The notes under the pieces were generated by a model. That model was given only the letters and a program-made list of their open reading frames with translations, was not told the origin of the DNA and did no database searches. 44,984 nt of DNA. It comes from JBBQZP01 sp038207585. Its GTDB lineage: Bacteria > Pseudomonadota > Alphaproteobacteria > Rhodobacterales > Rhodobacteraceae. Below, one piece after another: positions 32,866 to 41,292 of the stretch. The DNA is taken from assembly GCA_038207585.1 (NCBI GenBank), contig JBBQZP010000029.1, positions 1-44,984 on the forward strand. The letters run 5' to 3'. The position numbers and the translations under genes were made by a program. How positions within the stretch are numbered: position 1 is the first letter of the stretch; each line of letters opens with the position of its first letter.

Positions 32866-35800
32866 ATGGCCGAGTTCAAGAAGATCCTGATCGCCAACCG
32901 GGGCGAGATTGCCATCCGCGTGATGCGCGCTGCCAACGAGATGGGCAAGAAGACCGTCGCCGTCTATGCCGAGGAAGACAAGCTTGGCCTGCACCGCTTC
33001 AAGGCGGATGAGGCGTATCGCATCGGCGAGGGGTTGTCTCCGGTGGGGGCTTATCTTTCCATCCCGGAAATCATCCGGGTGGCGAAACTTTCGGGGGCGG
33101 ATGCGATCCATCCCGGTTATGGCCTGTTGTCCGAAAACCCCGATTTCGTCGAGGCTTGTGCGGCGGCTGGCATCAAGTTCATCGGTCCAAAGGCCGACAC
33201 GATGCGCGCTTTGGGTGACAAGGCGTCAGCACGGCGCGTGGCAGTTCAGGCAGGCGTTCCGGTCATTCCGGCAACCGAAGTGCTGGGCGACGACATGGCG
33301 TTGGTCAAGAAACAGGCGGCGGAAGTGGGCTATCCCCTGATGCTCAAGGCGTCATGGGGTGGCGGCGGGCGCGGCATGCGGCCGATCAACAATGAGGCAG
33401 AGCTTGCCGACAAGGTGCGCGAAGGCCGGCGCGAGGCGGAAGCCGCCTTTGGCAACGGCGAGGGCTATCTGGAAAAGATGATCCTGCGCGCGCGTCATGT
33501 CGAAGTGCAGATATTGGGCGACAGCCATGGCAATATCTACCACCTGTATGAGCGTGACTGCACCGTGCAGCGCCGCAATCAGAAAGTGGTCGAGCGCGCC
33601 CCTGCCCCCTATCTGACCGAAGCACAGCGCGCCGAGGTGTGCGAACTTGGCCGCCGCATCTGCGCCCATGTGAATTACGAATGTGCCGGCACCGTCGAAT
33701 TCCTGATGGATATGGACGATGAGAAATTCTATTTCATCGAAGTCAATCCGCGCGTGCAGGTCGAACATACGGTGACCGAAGAAGTCACCGGCATCGACAT
33801 CGTGCAAAGCCAGATCCGCATCGCCGAGGGCAAGACACTGGCCGAAGCCACGGGCGTGGCACGCCAGGAAGACATCACCCTGTCGGGCCATGCCGTGCAG
33901 TGCCGCGTCACCACGGAAGACCCGCAGAATAATTTCATCCCCGACTATGGCCGCCTGACCGCTTACCGCAGCGCCACGGGCATGGGGATCCGGCTGGATG
34001 GTGGCACGGCCTATGCGGGCGGTGTCATCACGCGCTATTATGACAGCCTGCTGGTCAAGGTGACGGCATGGGCGCAGACGCCGGAAAAGGCGATTGCGCG
34101 GATGGACCGGGCGTTGCGTGAATTCCGTATTCGCGGGGTTTCCACCAACATCGCCTTTGTCGAGAACCTGCTCAAACACCCGACTTTCCTCGACAATACC
34201 TATACAACCAAATTCATCGACACGACGCCCGACCTTTTCACCTTCAAGAAACGGCGCGACCGGGCTACGAAAATCCTGACCTATATTGCCGACATCACGG
34301 TGAACGGGCATCCCGAAACCGCAGGCCGCGCCAAACCCGAGGCCGAATTGCGCACGCCAAAGCCCCCGGTGGCACAGGGCGAGCCGATGATGGGCACCCG
34401 CAACCTCTTGGAGCAAAAGGGCCCCAAGGCGGTTGCCGACTGGATGTTGAAACAGCAGAAACTCCTGATCACCGACACCACGATGCGCGACGGGCACCAA
34501 TCACTTCTGGCAACCCGGATGCGGTCCATCGACATGATCCGCGTGACCCCAGCCTATGCCGCCAATCTGCCGCAACTGTTCAGTGTGGAATGCTGGGGCG
34601 GGGCGACGTTCGATGTGGCGTATCGGTTCTTGCAGGAATGTCCCTGGCAGCGCCTGCGCGACATCCGCGCGGCATTGCCCAATGTGATGACGCAAATGCT
34701 GCTGCGCGCCTCGAACGGGGTCGGCTATACCAACTATCCCGACAATGTGGTGCAGGGCTTTGTCAAACAGGCGGCCGCTACGGGCGTTGACGTATTCCGC
34801 GTGTTCGACAGCCTGAACTGGGTTGAAAACATGCGCGTGGCCATGGATGCCGTGGTCGAGGCGGAAAAGGTCTGCGAAGGCTCCATCTGCTACACGGGCG
34901 ACATGCTGAACCCCGACCGGGCGAAGTATGACCTGAAATATTATGTCAAAATGGGCAAGGATTTGCGCGATGCGGGCGCGCATGTGCTGGGGCTGAAGGA
35001 TATGGCGGGGCTGCTGAAACCCGCCGCCGCCCGCGTTCTGGTGCGGGCGCTGAAAGAAGAGGTCGGCCTGCCGATCCACTTCCACACCCATGATACGGCG
35101 GGTATCGCCTGCGCCACCATCCTTGCTGCGGCCGAAGCGGGCGTTGATGCCGTGGATTGTGCGATGGATGCGCTTTCGGGCAACACGTCACAAGCGACGC
35201 TTGGAACGGTCGTGGAATCGCTGGCCCATACCGAACGTGACACCGGGCTGAGCATTGCCGCCATCCGCGAAATCTCCAACTACTGGGAGGCGGTGCGCGG
35301 CCACTATGCGGCCTTCGAATCTGGCCTTCAGGCCCCCGCGTCAGAGGTTTACCTGCACGAGATGCCGGGGGGTCAGTTCACCAACCTCAAGGCACAGGCG
35401 CGATCCCTGGGGCTGGAGGACCGCTGGCATCAGGTGGCGCAGGCCTATGCCGATGTGAACGCGATGTTCGGCGATATCGTCAAGGTCACGCCGTCGTCCA
35501 AGGTGGTGGGCGATATGGCGCTGATGATGGTGGCGCAGAACCTGACCCGCGCGCAGGTCGAAGACCCCAAGGTTGATGTGGCCTTCCCTGATTCCGTCGT
35601 GGATATGCTGCGCGGCAATCTGGGCCAACCGCATGGCGGCTGGCCTGCGGCGATTCAGAAAAAGGTGCTGAAAGGCGACACACCGATGACCGACCGCCCC
35701 GGCGCGCATCTGCCCCCGGTGGATATGGAGGCTGCCCGCACGAAACTTGCCGCCGATCTGAAAGCCGCGGCCGAGGATGGCGACGAAGTCACCGTCGATG

Positions 35801-36330
35801 ACGAAGACCTGAACGGCTATCTGATGTATCCGAAGGTCTACATGGATTACCGCACCCGCCACCACGTCTATGGCCCGGTGCGCGCCCTGCCGACGCAGAC
35901 GTTCTTTTACGGCATGCAGCCGGGCGAGGAAATCACCGCAGAAATCGACCCCGGCAAAACGCTGGAAGTGCGTCTGCAAGCCGTGGGTGACACCACCGAT
36001 GATGGCGAAGTGCGGGTGTTTTTCGAGTTGAACGGCCAGCCCCGCGTGATCCGCGTGCCCAACCGCGCGATCAAGGCCAAAACCGCCGCCAAGCCGAAAG
36101 CGCAGGACGGCAACGCCGCCCATATTGGCGCACCCATGCCGGGATCGGTGGCAAGCGTGGCCGTCAGCGTGGGCCAGAAGGTCAATCCGGGCGATCTTTT
36201 GCTGACCATCGAGGCGATGAAGATGGAAACGGGCCTCCACGCCGACCGCACCGCCACGATCAAGGCGCTGCATGTGTCACCGGGCAGCCAGATTGACGCG
36301 AAAGACCTGCTGATCGAGCTTGACGAGTGA
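32866..36330 (+). CDS. pyc: Pyruvate carboxylase
   Basis: An 1154-aa biotin enzyme converting pyruvate and bicarbonate to oxaloacetate (anaplerosis). Order: biotin carboxylase (EFKKILIANRGEIAIRVMRA, ATP-grasp ASWGGGGRGMR, EVNPRVQVEHTVTEEVTG), carboxyltransferase (TTMRDGHQSLLATRMRSID, FRVFDSLNWVENMRVA, HFHTHDTAGIA), and the biotinyl domain (IEAMKMETGLHAD; biotinylated Lys1119). Length matches the single-chain form. The ATG at 32866 follows GGGGGGC. In other Rhodobacteraceae this gene is also a single chain. Adjacent genes (DUF302, MAPEG) do not suggest a pathway. Confidence 0.97.
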   Translation: MAEFKKILIANRGEIAIRVMRAANEMGKKTVAVYAEEDKLGLHRFKADEAYRIGEGLSPVGAYLSIPEIIRVAKLSGADAIHPGYGLLSENPDFVEACAAAGIKFIGPKADTMRALGDKASARRVAVQAGVPVIPATEVLGDDMALVKKQAAEVGYPLMLKASWGGGGRGMRPINNEAELADKVREGRREAEAAFGNGEGYLEKMILRARHVEVQILGDSHGNIYHLYERDCTVQRRNQKVVERAPAPYLTEAQRAEVCELGRRICAHVNYECAGTVEFLMDMDDEKFYFIEVNPRVQVEHTVTEEVTGIDIVQSQIRIAEGKTLAEATGVARQEDITLSGHAVQCRVTTEDPQNNFIPDYGRLTAYRSATGMGIRLDGGTAYAGGVITRYYDSLLVKVTAWAQTPEKAIARMDRALREFRIRGVSTNIAFVENLLKHPTFLDNTYTTKFIDTTPDLFTFKKRRDRATKILTYIADITVNGHPETAGRAKPEAELRTPKPPVAQGEPMMGTRNLLEQKGPKAVADWMLKQQKLLITDTTMRDGHQSLLATRMRSIDMIRVTPAYAANLPQLFSVECWGGATFDVAYRFLQECPWQRLRDIRAALPNVMTQMLLRASNGVGYTNYPDNVVQGFVKQAAATGVDVFRVFDSLNWVENMRVAMDAVVEAEKVCEGSICYTGDMLNPDRAKYDLKYYVKMGKDLRDAGAHVLGLKDMAGLLKPAAARVLVRALKEEVGLPIHFHTHDTAGIACATILAAAEAGVDAVDCAMDALSGNTSQATLGTVVESLAHTERDTGLSIAAIREISNYWEAVRGHYAAFESGLQAPASEVYLHEMPGGQFTNLKAQARSLGLEDRWHQVAQAYADVNAMFGDIVKVTPSSKVVGDMALMMVAQNLTRAQVEDPKVDVAFPDSVVDMLRGNLGQPHGGWPAAIQKKVLKGDTPMTDRPGAHLPPVDMEAARTKLAADLKAAAEDGDEVTVDDEDLNGYLMYPKVYMDYRTRHHVYGPVRALPTQTFFYGMQPGEEITAEIDPGKTLEVRLQAVGDTTDDGEVRVFFELNGQPRVIRVPNRAIKAKTAAKPKAQDGNAAHIGAPMPGSVASVAVSVGQKVNPGDLLLTIEAMKMETGLHADRTATIKALHVSPGSQIDAKDLLIELDE

Positions 36331-36372
36331 ACTGATTGGTTTAGCTTGCCTGCATCACAGCGGGAGGACAGA

Positions 36373-36759
36373 ATGACAGTGTCGATCACTCCGCTTTACG
36401 CGGCGCTGCTGACGCTGTTCTTCGTTCTTCTGTCGGCCCGTGTGATCACCTATCGCCGCGCAAACAAGGTATCGCTTGGCAGCGGCGGCGATGCGGTTCT
36501 GGAACGCCGCATCCGCGCGCAGGGCAATTGCGCCGAATATGCGCCGCTTGGACTGGTTCTGATGCTGGGCGCTGAACTGGCCGGGGCCGGACCGGTCTGG
36601 CTGCAATCTACCGGTCTTTTACTGCTGGCGGGCCGTTTTCTGCACGGAACGGCGTTTTCCTTTCTGGACCCCAACATGCCGATGCGCGTCGGCGGGATGG
36701 TGCTGACCCTGACATCGCTGGTGGTCAGTGCGCTGGCCTGTCTTGTCGCATCGTTTTAA
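36373..36759 (+). CDS. MAPEG family membrane protein
   Basis: A 128-aa four-helix membrane protein of the MAPEG superfamily (glutathione-dependent transferases/peroxidases). The characteristic block is RIRAQGNCAEYAPLGLVLML (about residues 45-64) with flanking helices (LYAALLTLFFVLLSARVITY, TLTSLVVSALACLV). The enzymatic role of bacterial homologues is mostly unproven. The ATG at 36373 has GGGAGG upstream. It begins 42 bp after pyc and may be transcribed from it. Confidence 0.9.
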   Translation: MTVSITPLYAALLTLFFVLLSARVITYRRANKVSLGSGGDAVLERRIRAQGNCAEYAPLGLVLMLGAELAGAGPVWLQSTGLLLLAGRFLHGTAFSFLDPNMPMRVGGMVLTLTSLVVSALACLVASF

Positions 36760-36795
36760 TGCACCCCGAAATCGCAGCCCCCGCGATTTTCCCCC

Positions 36796-36822
36796 TTGCA
36801 GCCCGCGCCCCAAGTTTATAGA
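36796..36822 (+). promoter_or_regulatory. Possible sigma-70 promoter of tRNA-Gly
   Basis: TTGCAG (36796-36801) and TATAGA (36817-36822) resemble -35 and -10 boxes, 22 bp before the tRNA start. The 15-bp spacer is shorter than the ideal 17, so this is tentative. Confidence 0.35.
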
Positions 36823-36843
36823 TGATCGCTACCGAAACGGAGT

Positions 36844-36918
36844 GCGGGCGTAGCTCAGGGGTAGAGCATAACCTTGCCAAGGTTAGGGTCGAGAGTTCGA
36901 ATCTCTTCGCCCGCTCCA
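36844..36918 (+). tRNA. tRNA-Gly(GCC), CCA encoded
   Basis: The acceptor GCGGGCG (36844-36850) pairs with CGCCCGC (36908-36914); T discriminator and CCA are encoded. TAGCTCAGGGGTAGAGCA forms the D arm, CCTTGCCAAGG the anticodon arm (GCC at 36876-36878) and GAGAGTTCGAATCTCTT the T arm. Standard cloverleaf. It reads GGC/GGU codons and is the substrate of the GlyQS encoded in this window. Confidence 0.97.
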
Positions 36919-36933
36919 GTTTCGATTAAAGTG

Positions 36934-36959
36934 GCCGCGCCTTCGGGGGCGGCTTTTTT
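36934..36959 (+). terminator. Intrinsic terminator after tRNA-Gly
   Basis: GCCGC-GCC (36934-36941) pairs with GG-GCGGC (up to 36953) around TTCG, followed by six T (36954-36959). It lies 16 bp after the tRNA. Confidence 0.85.
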
Positions 36960-37777
36960 CTTTGCGCAAAAGCATCCTTTGTCACAGCGCGCGGAATGAC
37001 GATTCAGTGGTCATATCGCAGCTGCGGTTGCTTTGCAGAGTGGTTTGTTTGCTTTCGGGTCTTGCACCTTTTCACGGGCCCATAGTTTTGGTCTGTGACA
37101 ATTCCCGCAGCCCGAAGGATAAACCCGCGAAACTCTGATTTCTGGATGGGTTACATCGGCTATATCGGGTTGTTTCTGCTTTTGAAGCAGGAACCGTTCG
37201 CAAACCGGACGGTGACGGCGATCACTCAAAGCAAGATCACTGAAAGTCTGGGAGTCAAATCCGCACCCGCGCGGCTGATCAACCAGTCCGACAGCCTGAC
37301 AGCAGCCGCCTGACCGTCACGATGACCAATGACGCCACGGCGGCCTGCGTCGTTGCGATTTTCGTGAAGGACGCAAAGATTGGCACAGCACTTTTGATCA
37401 TCGCGCGCCCGACGCGGTGGAGGATGAGATCACTCATCTACACCAACCGCGTGACGGAGAAAAATGCCGTCCTTACATTTAAGGCCCCGGCGCTGCCCAA
37501 AATAACCTACGATCGTGGACGCCGCCGGCCCCATCGGTGGGTTGCCACTATGGCTTTACCGGTCGGGCGATATGTACGGTTCGTTCAGCAACGGGCTTTA
37601 TCTGCCGATCCAGGGCTGGGAACCACTCACGTCATTGCGGAAGGCCGCAATCAGAGCGTGTCCGACAAAGGGGTCCGCCGCATCACCGTTGATGGCACCG
37701 ATCTTGACCGCAGTTGAAGCCCTTGTCGCACGCCCCCGCCCCGGCCTATAAGGCCGCACCCGCAGCAGGAGCGCGCC
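36960..37777. other. 818-bp gene-poor stretch between tRNA-Gly and hisB
   Basis: No gene is supported. Short open frames exist on both strands (for example 37095-37313 and 37322-37717), but they lack ribosome sites, signal features or recognisable families. In 37515-37751 a frame with GGLPLWLYRSGDMYGSFSNG looks protein-like, yet it competes with an overlapping frame and has no start context. This may be decayed coding DNA. A hisB ribosome site (AGGAG) is at 37767-37771. No tRNA 3' duplication was seen. Confidence 0.5.
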
Positions 37778-38365
37778 ATGCGTAAGGCCACCATCACCCG
37801 CAAGACCGCCGAGACCGAGATCACGGCGACCCTGAACCTTGACGGATCAGGGGTTTACGATGTGCAGACCGGCGTGGGTTTTTTCGACCACATGGTTGAC
37901 CAGCTTGCCCGCCATAGCCTGATCGACATCACCCTGCGCGCGAAAGGCGATCTGCACATCGATGATCACCACACGGTCGAGGATTGCGGCATCGCCATCG
38001 GGCAGGCGCTGGCAGAGGCACTGGGCGACAAGCGCGGCATCCGGCGTTACGGCGATTGTGCGCTGGCGATGGATGATGCGCAGGTGCGTTGCGCGCTGGA
38101 TCTGTCAGCGCGGCCTTATCTTGTGTGGAACGTCGATTTTCCGACGGCCAAGATCGGCACGTTCGATACCGAACTGGTGCGTGAGTTCTTTCAGGCGCTG
38201 GCCAGCCACGGTGGCATCACCCTGCATGTCGACCGCGTGCATGGCATCAACTCGCACCACATCGCCGAGTCCGCCTTCAAGGCCGTGGCCCGCGCATTGC
38301 GGCAGGCGGTAGAGGCTGACCCTCGCCACGCGGATGCGATCCCGTCCACCAAGGGCGCGCTGTGA
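37778..38365 (+). CDS. hisB: Imidazoleglycerol-phosphate dehydratase
   Basis: A 195-aa enzyme dehydrating IGP to imidazole acetol phosphate, the seventh step of histidine synthesis. The metal-binding motifs DHMVDQLARHS, DDHHTVEDCGIAIG, ARPYLVW and HGINSHHIAESAFKA are present. Monofunctional (no phosphatase part), as in alphaproteobacteria. AGGAG lies upstream of ATG 37778. hisH overlaps by GTGA. Confidence 0.97.
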   Translation: MRKATITRKTAETEITATLNLDGSGVYDVQTGVGFFDHMVDQLARHSLIDITLRAKGDLHIDDHHTVEDCGIAIGQALAEALGDKRGIRRYGDCALAMDDAQVRCALDLSARPYLVWNVDFPTAKIGTFDTELVREFFQALASHGGITLHVDRVHGINSHHIAESAFKAVARALRQAVEADPRHADAIPSTKGAL

Positions 38366-39003
38366 GCCTGACTGTTCTGGTCGATTACGACAGCGGCAAT
38401 CTGCATTCCGCGCAAAAGGCGTTTGAGCGCATGGCGCGGACGGGTGCGGGCGGCGAAGTGTTGGTCAGCAGCCGCCCCGAAGACGTGGCCCGCGCCGACC
38501 GGATCGTGCTGCCGGGCGACGGTGCCTTTCCCGCCTGCCGCGCCGCGTTGGGCGCATACGGCGGCCTGTTCGAGGCGATAGAAGAGGCCGTGACCCACCG
38601 CGCCCGCCCCTTCCTTGGCATCTGCGTCGGCATGCAGATGATGGCCACCGAGGGGCGCGAATACCGCCCGACCCCCGGTTTTGGCTGGATTTCCGGCACG
38701 GTCGACCGGATCATCCCCGCCGATCCCGCACTGAAAGTGCCGCATATGGGCTGGAATGATCTGGTGATTGATGCGCCCCATCCCGTGCTTGCGGGCATCA
38801 GCACGGGCGATCACGCCTATTTCGTACATTCCTATCATTTCACGGTCGCGAACCCGGCAGAACGCCTCGCCCATGTCGATTACGCGGGTGACGTGACCGC
38901 GATCATCGGGCGCGACACCATGATCGGCATGCAGTTTCACCCCGAGAAAAGCCAGGCCACCGGCCTGCGCCTGATCGCCAATTTCCTGAACTGGCGGCCC
39001 TGA
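38362..39003 (+). CDS. hisH: Imidazole glycerol phosphate synthase, glutaminase subunit
   Basis: A 213-aa class I glutamine amidotransferase that supplies ammonia to HisF for IGP and AICAR formation. The nucleophile elbow is LGICVGMQMM (Cys88) and the His-Glu pair is MQFHPEKSQ. GTG start at 38362 overlaps the hisB stop. It is followed with overlap by glsA, separating it from hisA and hisF by more than 1.4 kb, although HisH and HisF are obligate partners. Confidence 0.97.
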   Translation: MSLTVLVDYDSGNLHSAQKAFERMARTGAGGEVLVSSRPEDVARADRIVLPGDGAFPACRAALGAYGGLFEAIEEAVTHRARPFLGICVGMQMMATEGREYRPTPGFGWISGTVDRIIPADPALKVPHMGWNDLVIDAPHPVLAGISTGDHAYFVHSYHFTVANPAERLAHVDYAGDVTAIIGRDTMIGMQFHPEKSQATGLRLIANFLNWRP

Positions 39004-39914
39004 TGGACCTTGCGGCGATCCTTGCGCGGATCGGCAAGGATATGGCCGCAGCCACTGACCGGGGCACGGTTGCAAGCTATATCCCCGAGCTTGCCGATGT
39101 GGACCCCGCACAATTCGGCATGGCCATTGCCTTGCCCGACGGGCAAGTGTTGACCACGGGCGATGCCGAGGTGTCCTTCTCGATCCAGAGTGTCAGCAAG
39201 GTCTTTGCCCTTGCCGTAGCGCTTGGCCGGTTGGGCGACCAGCTTTGGCCGCGGGTGGGGCGCGAGCCGTCGGGTCTTGCCTTCAACTCGATCCTGCAAC
39301 TGGACGCCGAACACGGGATTCCGCGCAATCCGTTCGTCAACACCGGAGCCATTGTCGTGACGGATGCGATTCTGGCGGGCCGCACCCCGCGCGAGGTTCT
39401 GGCCGAACTTCTGACCTTCATCCGCGCGGCGGCGGGCGATACCGATATCCATATCAACGAAGCCGTCGCCCGGTCGGAAACCGCAACCGGCCACCGCAAC
39501 CGCGCCATCGCACATTTTCTGGCCGCACATGGCAATCTGCGCGCCTCGCCCGACATGGCGACCGGCACCTATTTCCACCAATGCGCCATCGAGATGAACT
39601 GCGTGCAACTCGCCCGCGCGGGCCGCTTTCTGATGGATGCCACCGCCAGCCCCCGGATGCTGTCAGCGGCCCGCGTGCGCCGGATCAACGCGCTGATGAT
39701 GACCTGCGGGCATTATGACGCCTCTGGCGAATTCGCCTACCGCGTGGGCTTGCCGGGCAAAAGCGGCGTCGGTGGCGGGATTCTGATCATCGCCCCCGAA
39801 CGCGCGTCCATCGCCGTCTGGTCGCCCGGCCTGTCGGTGCAGGGCAATTCCAAACTGGGCACGGAAGCCGCCGAGGTTTTGGCCCGTGCCACCGGCTGGT
39901 CAGTCTTCGGTTAG
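39003..39914 (+). CDS. glsA: Glutaminase A
   Basis: A 303-aa serine-dependent beta-lactamase-like glutaminase hydrolysing glutamine to glutamate and ammonia. The catalytic SxxK is in SIQSVSKVFAL (Ser63/Lys66); also PSGLAFNSILQLD, IPRNPFVNTGAIV, EMNCVQLARAGRFLM, CGHYDASGEFAYRVGLPGKS and GVGGGIL. Its ATG shares one base with the hisH stop (TGATG), so it is translationally coupled to a histidine gene. A link to glutamine consumption by HisH is suggestive only. It converges on the DUF2147 gene with a 1-bp gap. Confidence 0.96.
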   Translation: MDLAAILARIGKDMAAATDRGTVASYIPELADVDPAQFGMAIALPDGQVLTTGDAEVSFSIQSVSKVFALAVALGRLGDQLWPRVGREPSGLAFNSILQLDAEHGIPRNPFVNTGAIVVTDAILAGRTPREVLAELLTFIRAAAGDTDIHINEAVARSETATGHRNRAIAHFLAAHGNLRASPDMATGTYFHQCAIEMNCVQLARAGRFLMDATASPRMLSAARVRRINALMMTCGHYDASGEFAYRVGLPGKSGVGGGILIIAPERASIAVWSPGLSVQGNSKLGTEAAEVLARATGWSVFG

Positions 39915-39915
39915 G

Positions 39916-40305
39916 TTACTTCAGCCGCTGCCACTGGCCGCCATCGCGGCAGATGCCGAACACGCAACCCTGCACGGCCAGATTATCGCCCGAGAGCGTC
40001 ATCTTGGAATTATAAGTCTTGTCGCGGTCCGGCGACCAGACCTTGCCATCACCATATGCGCCGTCGCCCTTGGCCATCATATCCCAGACAATCTGCTTGC
40101 CGACATTCGGGCTTTCGATCTGCTTGCCGCTGCCGTCAAACGCCTTGACCAGCGTGCCGCAGAACGCGGAGCCGCAGGGCGCGATCTGGATATGGCCGAA
40201 GTTGCCGTTGTCATCGGGCTTGGTCTTCCATGTGCCTTCCACCGGGTCGGCAACAGCTGCCCCCGCGCCAAGGATCAGGGCCGCCGTCAGCAAAAACCGT
40301 TTCAT
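39916..40305 (-). CDS. DUF2147 family secreted protein
   Basis: A 129-aa exported protein; signal peptide MKRFLLTAALILGAGAAVA-DP. The mature part shows VEGTWKTKPDDNGNFGHIQI, CGSAFCGTLV, GKVWSPDRDKTYNSKMTLSG and CVFGICRDGGQWQRL, the DUF2147 pattern, with four cysteines. Function unknown. ATG 40305 is preferred over 40311, because GGAGG lies 8 bases before it and would touch the earlier one. It is antisense within the histidine cluster. Confidence 0.9.
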   Translation of the reverse strand: MKRFLLTAALILGAGAAVADPVEGTWKTKPDDNGNFGHIQIAPCGSAFCGTLVKAFDGSGKQIESPNVGKQIVWDMMAKGDGAYGDGKVWSPDRDKTYNSKMTLSGDNLAVQGCVFGICRDGGQWQRLK

Positions 40306-40436
40306 CGCCATCTCCTCCCAAGGATTTTCCCGATCATCCGCCCGCCCGGCCTTTCAATCAAGCCTGACGTTGGGTCGCACCCTTGGCAAGCGGCCACCCG
40401 CATGGCATCACGCGCCACGAAACCCGGAGCGCGCGC

Positions 40437-41153
40437 ATGATCCTTTACCCCGCCATCGACCTGAAAGACGGCCAATGCGTGCGCCTGTTGCGCGGCGAGA
40501 TGTCGGCAGCCACAGTGTTCGGCACCGATCCCGCCGCACAGGCCGCTGCGTTTCAGGAGGCGGGCTGCGCGTGGCTGCATCTTGTCGATCTGAACGGCGC
40601 CTTTGCAGGCCATCCGGTGAACGGCGCGGCGGTTGAAGCGATCCTTGCCGGCGTGACGGTGCCCTGCCAGTTGGGCGGCGGCATCCGCGACATGGCCACG
40701 GTGGAGCGCTGGCTGACGCGCGGCATCACCCGCGTGATCCTTGGCACCGTGGCGGTGGAAAATCCGGGCCTCGTGCGACAAGCGGCAAGCGCCTTCCCCG
40801 GACAGATCGCCGTGGGCATCGACGCCCGCAAGGGCCGTGTCGCCACCAAAGGCTGGGCTACGGAAACCGACGTGATGGCCAACGACCTTGCCCGCAGCTT
40901 TGAGGATGCGGGCGTCGCCGCGATCATCTACACTGACATAGACCGCGATGGCGCAATGCAGGGCCCCAACATCGACGCCACCGCCGCCCTTGCCCGCGCG
41001 GTAACGATCCCCGTTATCGCATCGGGCGGCGTGTCCTCGATGGCCGACCTCGCCGCCCTGCGCGACACGGGCGTTATCGCCGGAGCCATCTCGGGCCGCG
41101 CGCTTTACGATGGCGCGATTGATCTTGCGGCGGCCCTCAAAGCCTTGCGCTGA
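40437..41153 (+). CDS. hisA: Phosphoribosylformimino-AICAR-P isomerase
   Basis: A 238-aa TIM-barrel ProFAR isomerase, fourth step of histidine synthesis. Motifs are MILYPAIDLKDGQCVRLLRG (Asp8), LGGGIRDMATVERWL, GIDARKGRVATKGW (Asp about 129) and IASGGVSSMADLAAL. GGAG precedes ATG 40437; the longer frame to 40383 is not used. It is separated from hisF by 139 bp that include a GGATATTT-type repeat. Confidence 0.96.
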   Translation: MILYPAIDLKDGQCVRLLRGEMSAATVFGTDPAAQAAAFQEAGCAWLHLVDLNGAFAGHPVNGAAVEAILAGVTVPCQLGGGIRDMATVERWLTRGITRVILGTVAVENPGLVRQAASAFPGQIAVGIDARKGRVATKGWATETDVMANDLARSFEDAGVAAIIYTDIDRDGAMQGPNIDATAALARAVTIPVIASGGVSSMADLAALRDTGVIAGAISGRALYDGAIDLAAALKALR

Positions 41154-41160
41154 CACTCCC

Positions 41161-41182
41161 CTTTTTCTGTTCACAAATATCC
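41161..41182 (-). repeat. GGATATTT-type intergenic motif, copy 3
   Basis: CTTTTTCTGTTCACAAATAT plus CC is the exact reverse complement of 26749-26770. It is followed by a G-rich, partly self-complementary stretch (TTGGCGC-acaGCGCCAA at 41210-41226). It lies 7 bp after the hisA stop. Confidence 0.75.
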
Positions 41183-41292
41183 GCATGAATCGAACGGCTT
41201 GGGGGTGAATTGGCGCACAGCGCCAAGAGGGGGGATGACAGCCCCCTTCCCTTGCCCATGCCCGCCGCGTAAAAGACGGCAAAGGACCGCAC

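Noticed and set aside
37095..37313. 72-codon frame with WMGYIGYIGLFLLLK
   Set aside because: No ribosome site, mixed composition and a single hydrophobic patch; not enough to support a gene.
37322..37717. 131-codon plus-strand frame with ITYDRG, compared with IS30-type transposase motifs
   Set aside because: The likeness to the conserved T-Y-D-x-G segment is only a few residues, no other transposase motif follows, and the ribosome site is absent.
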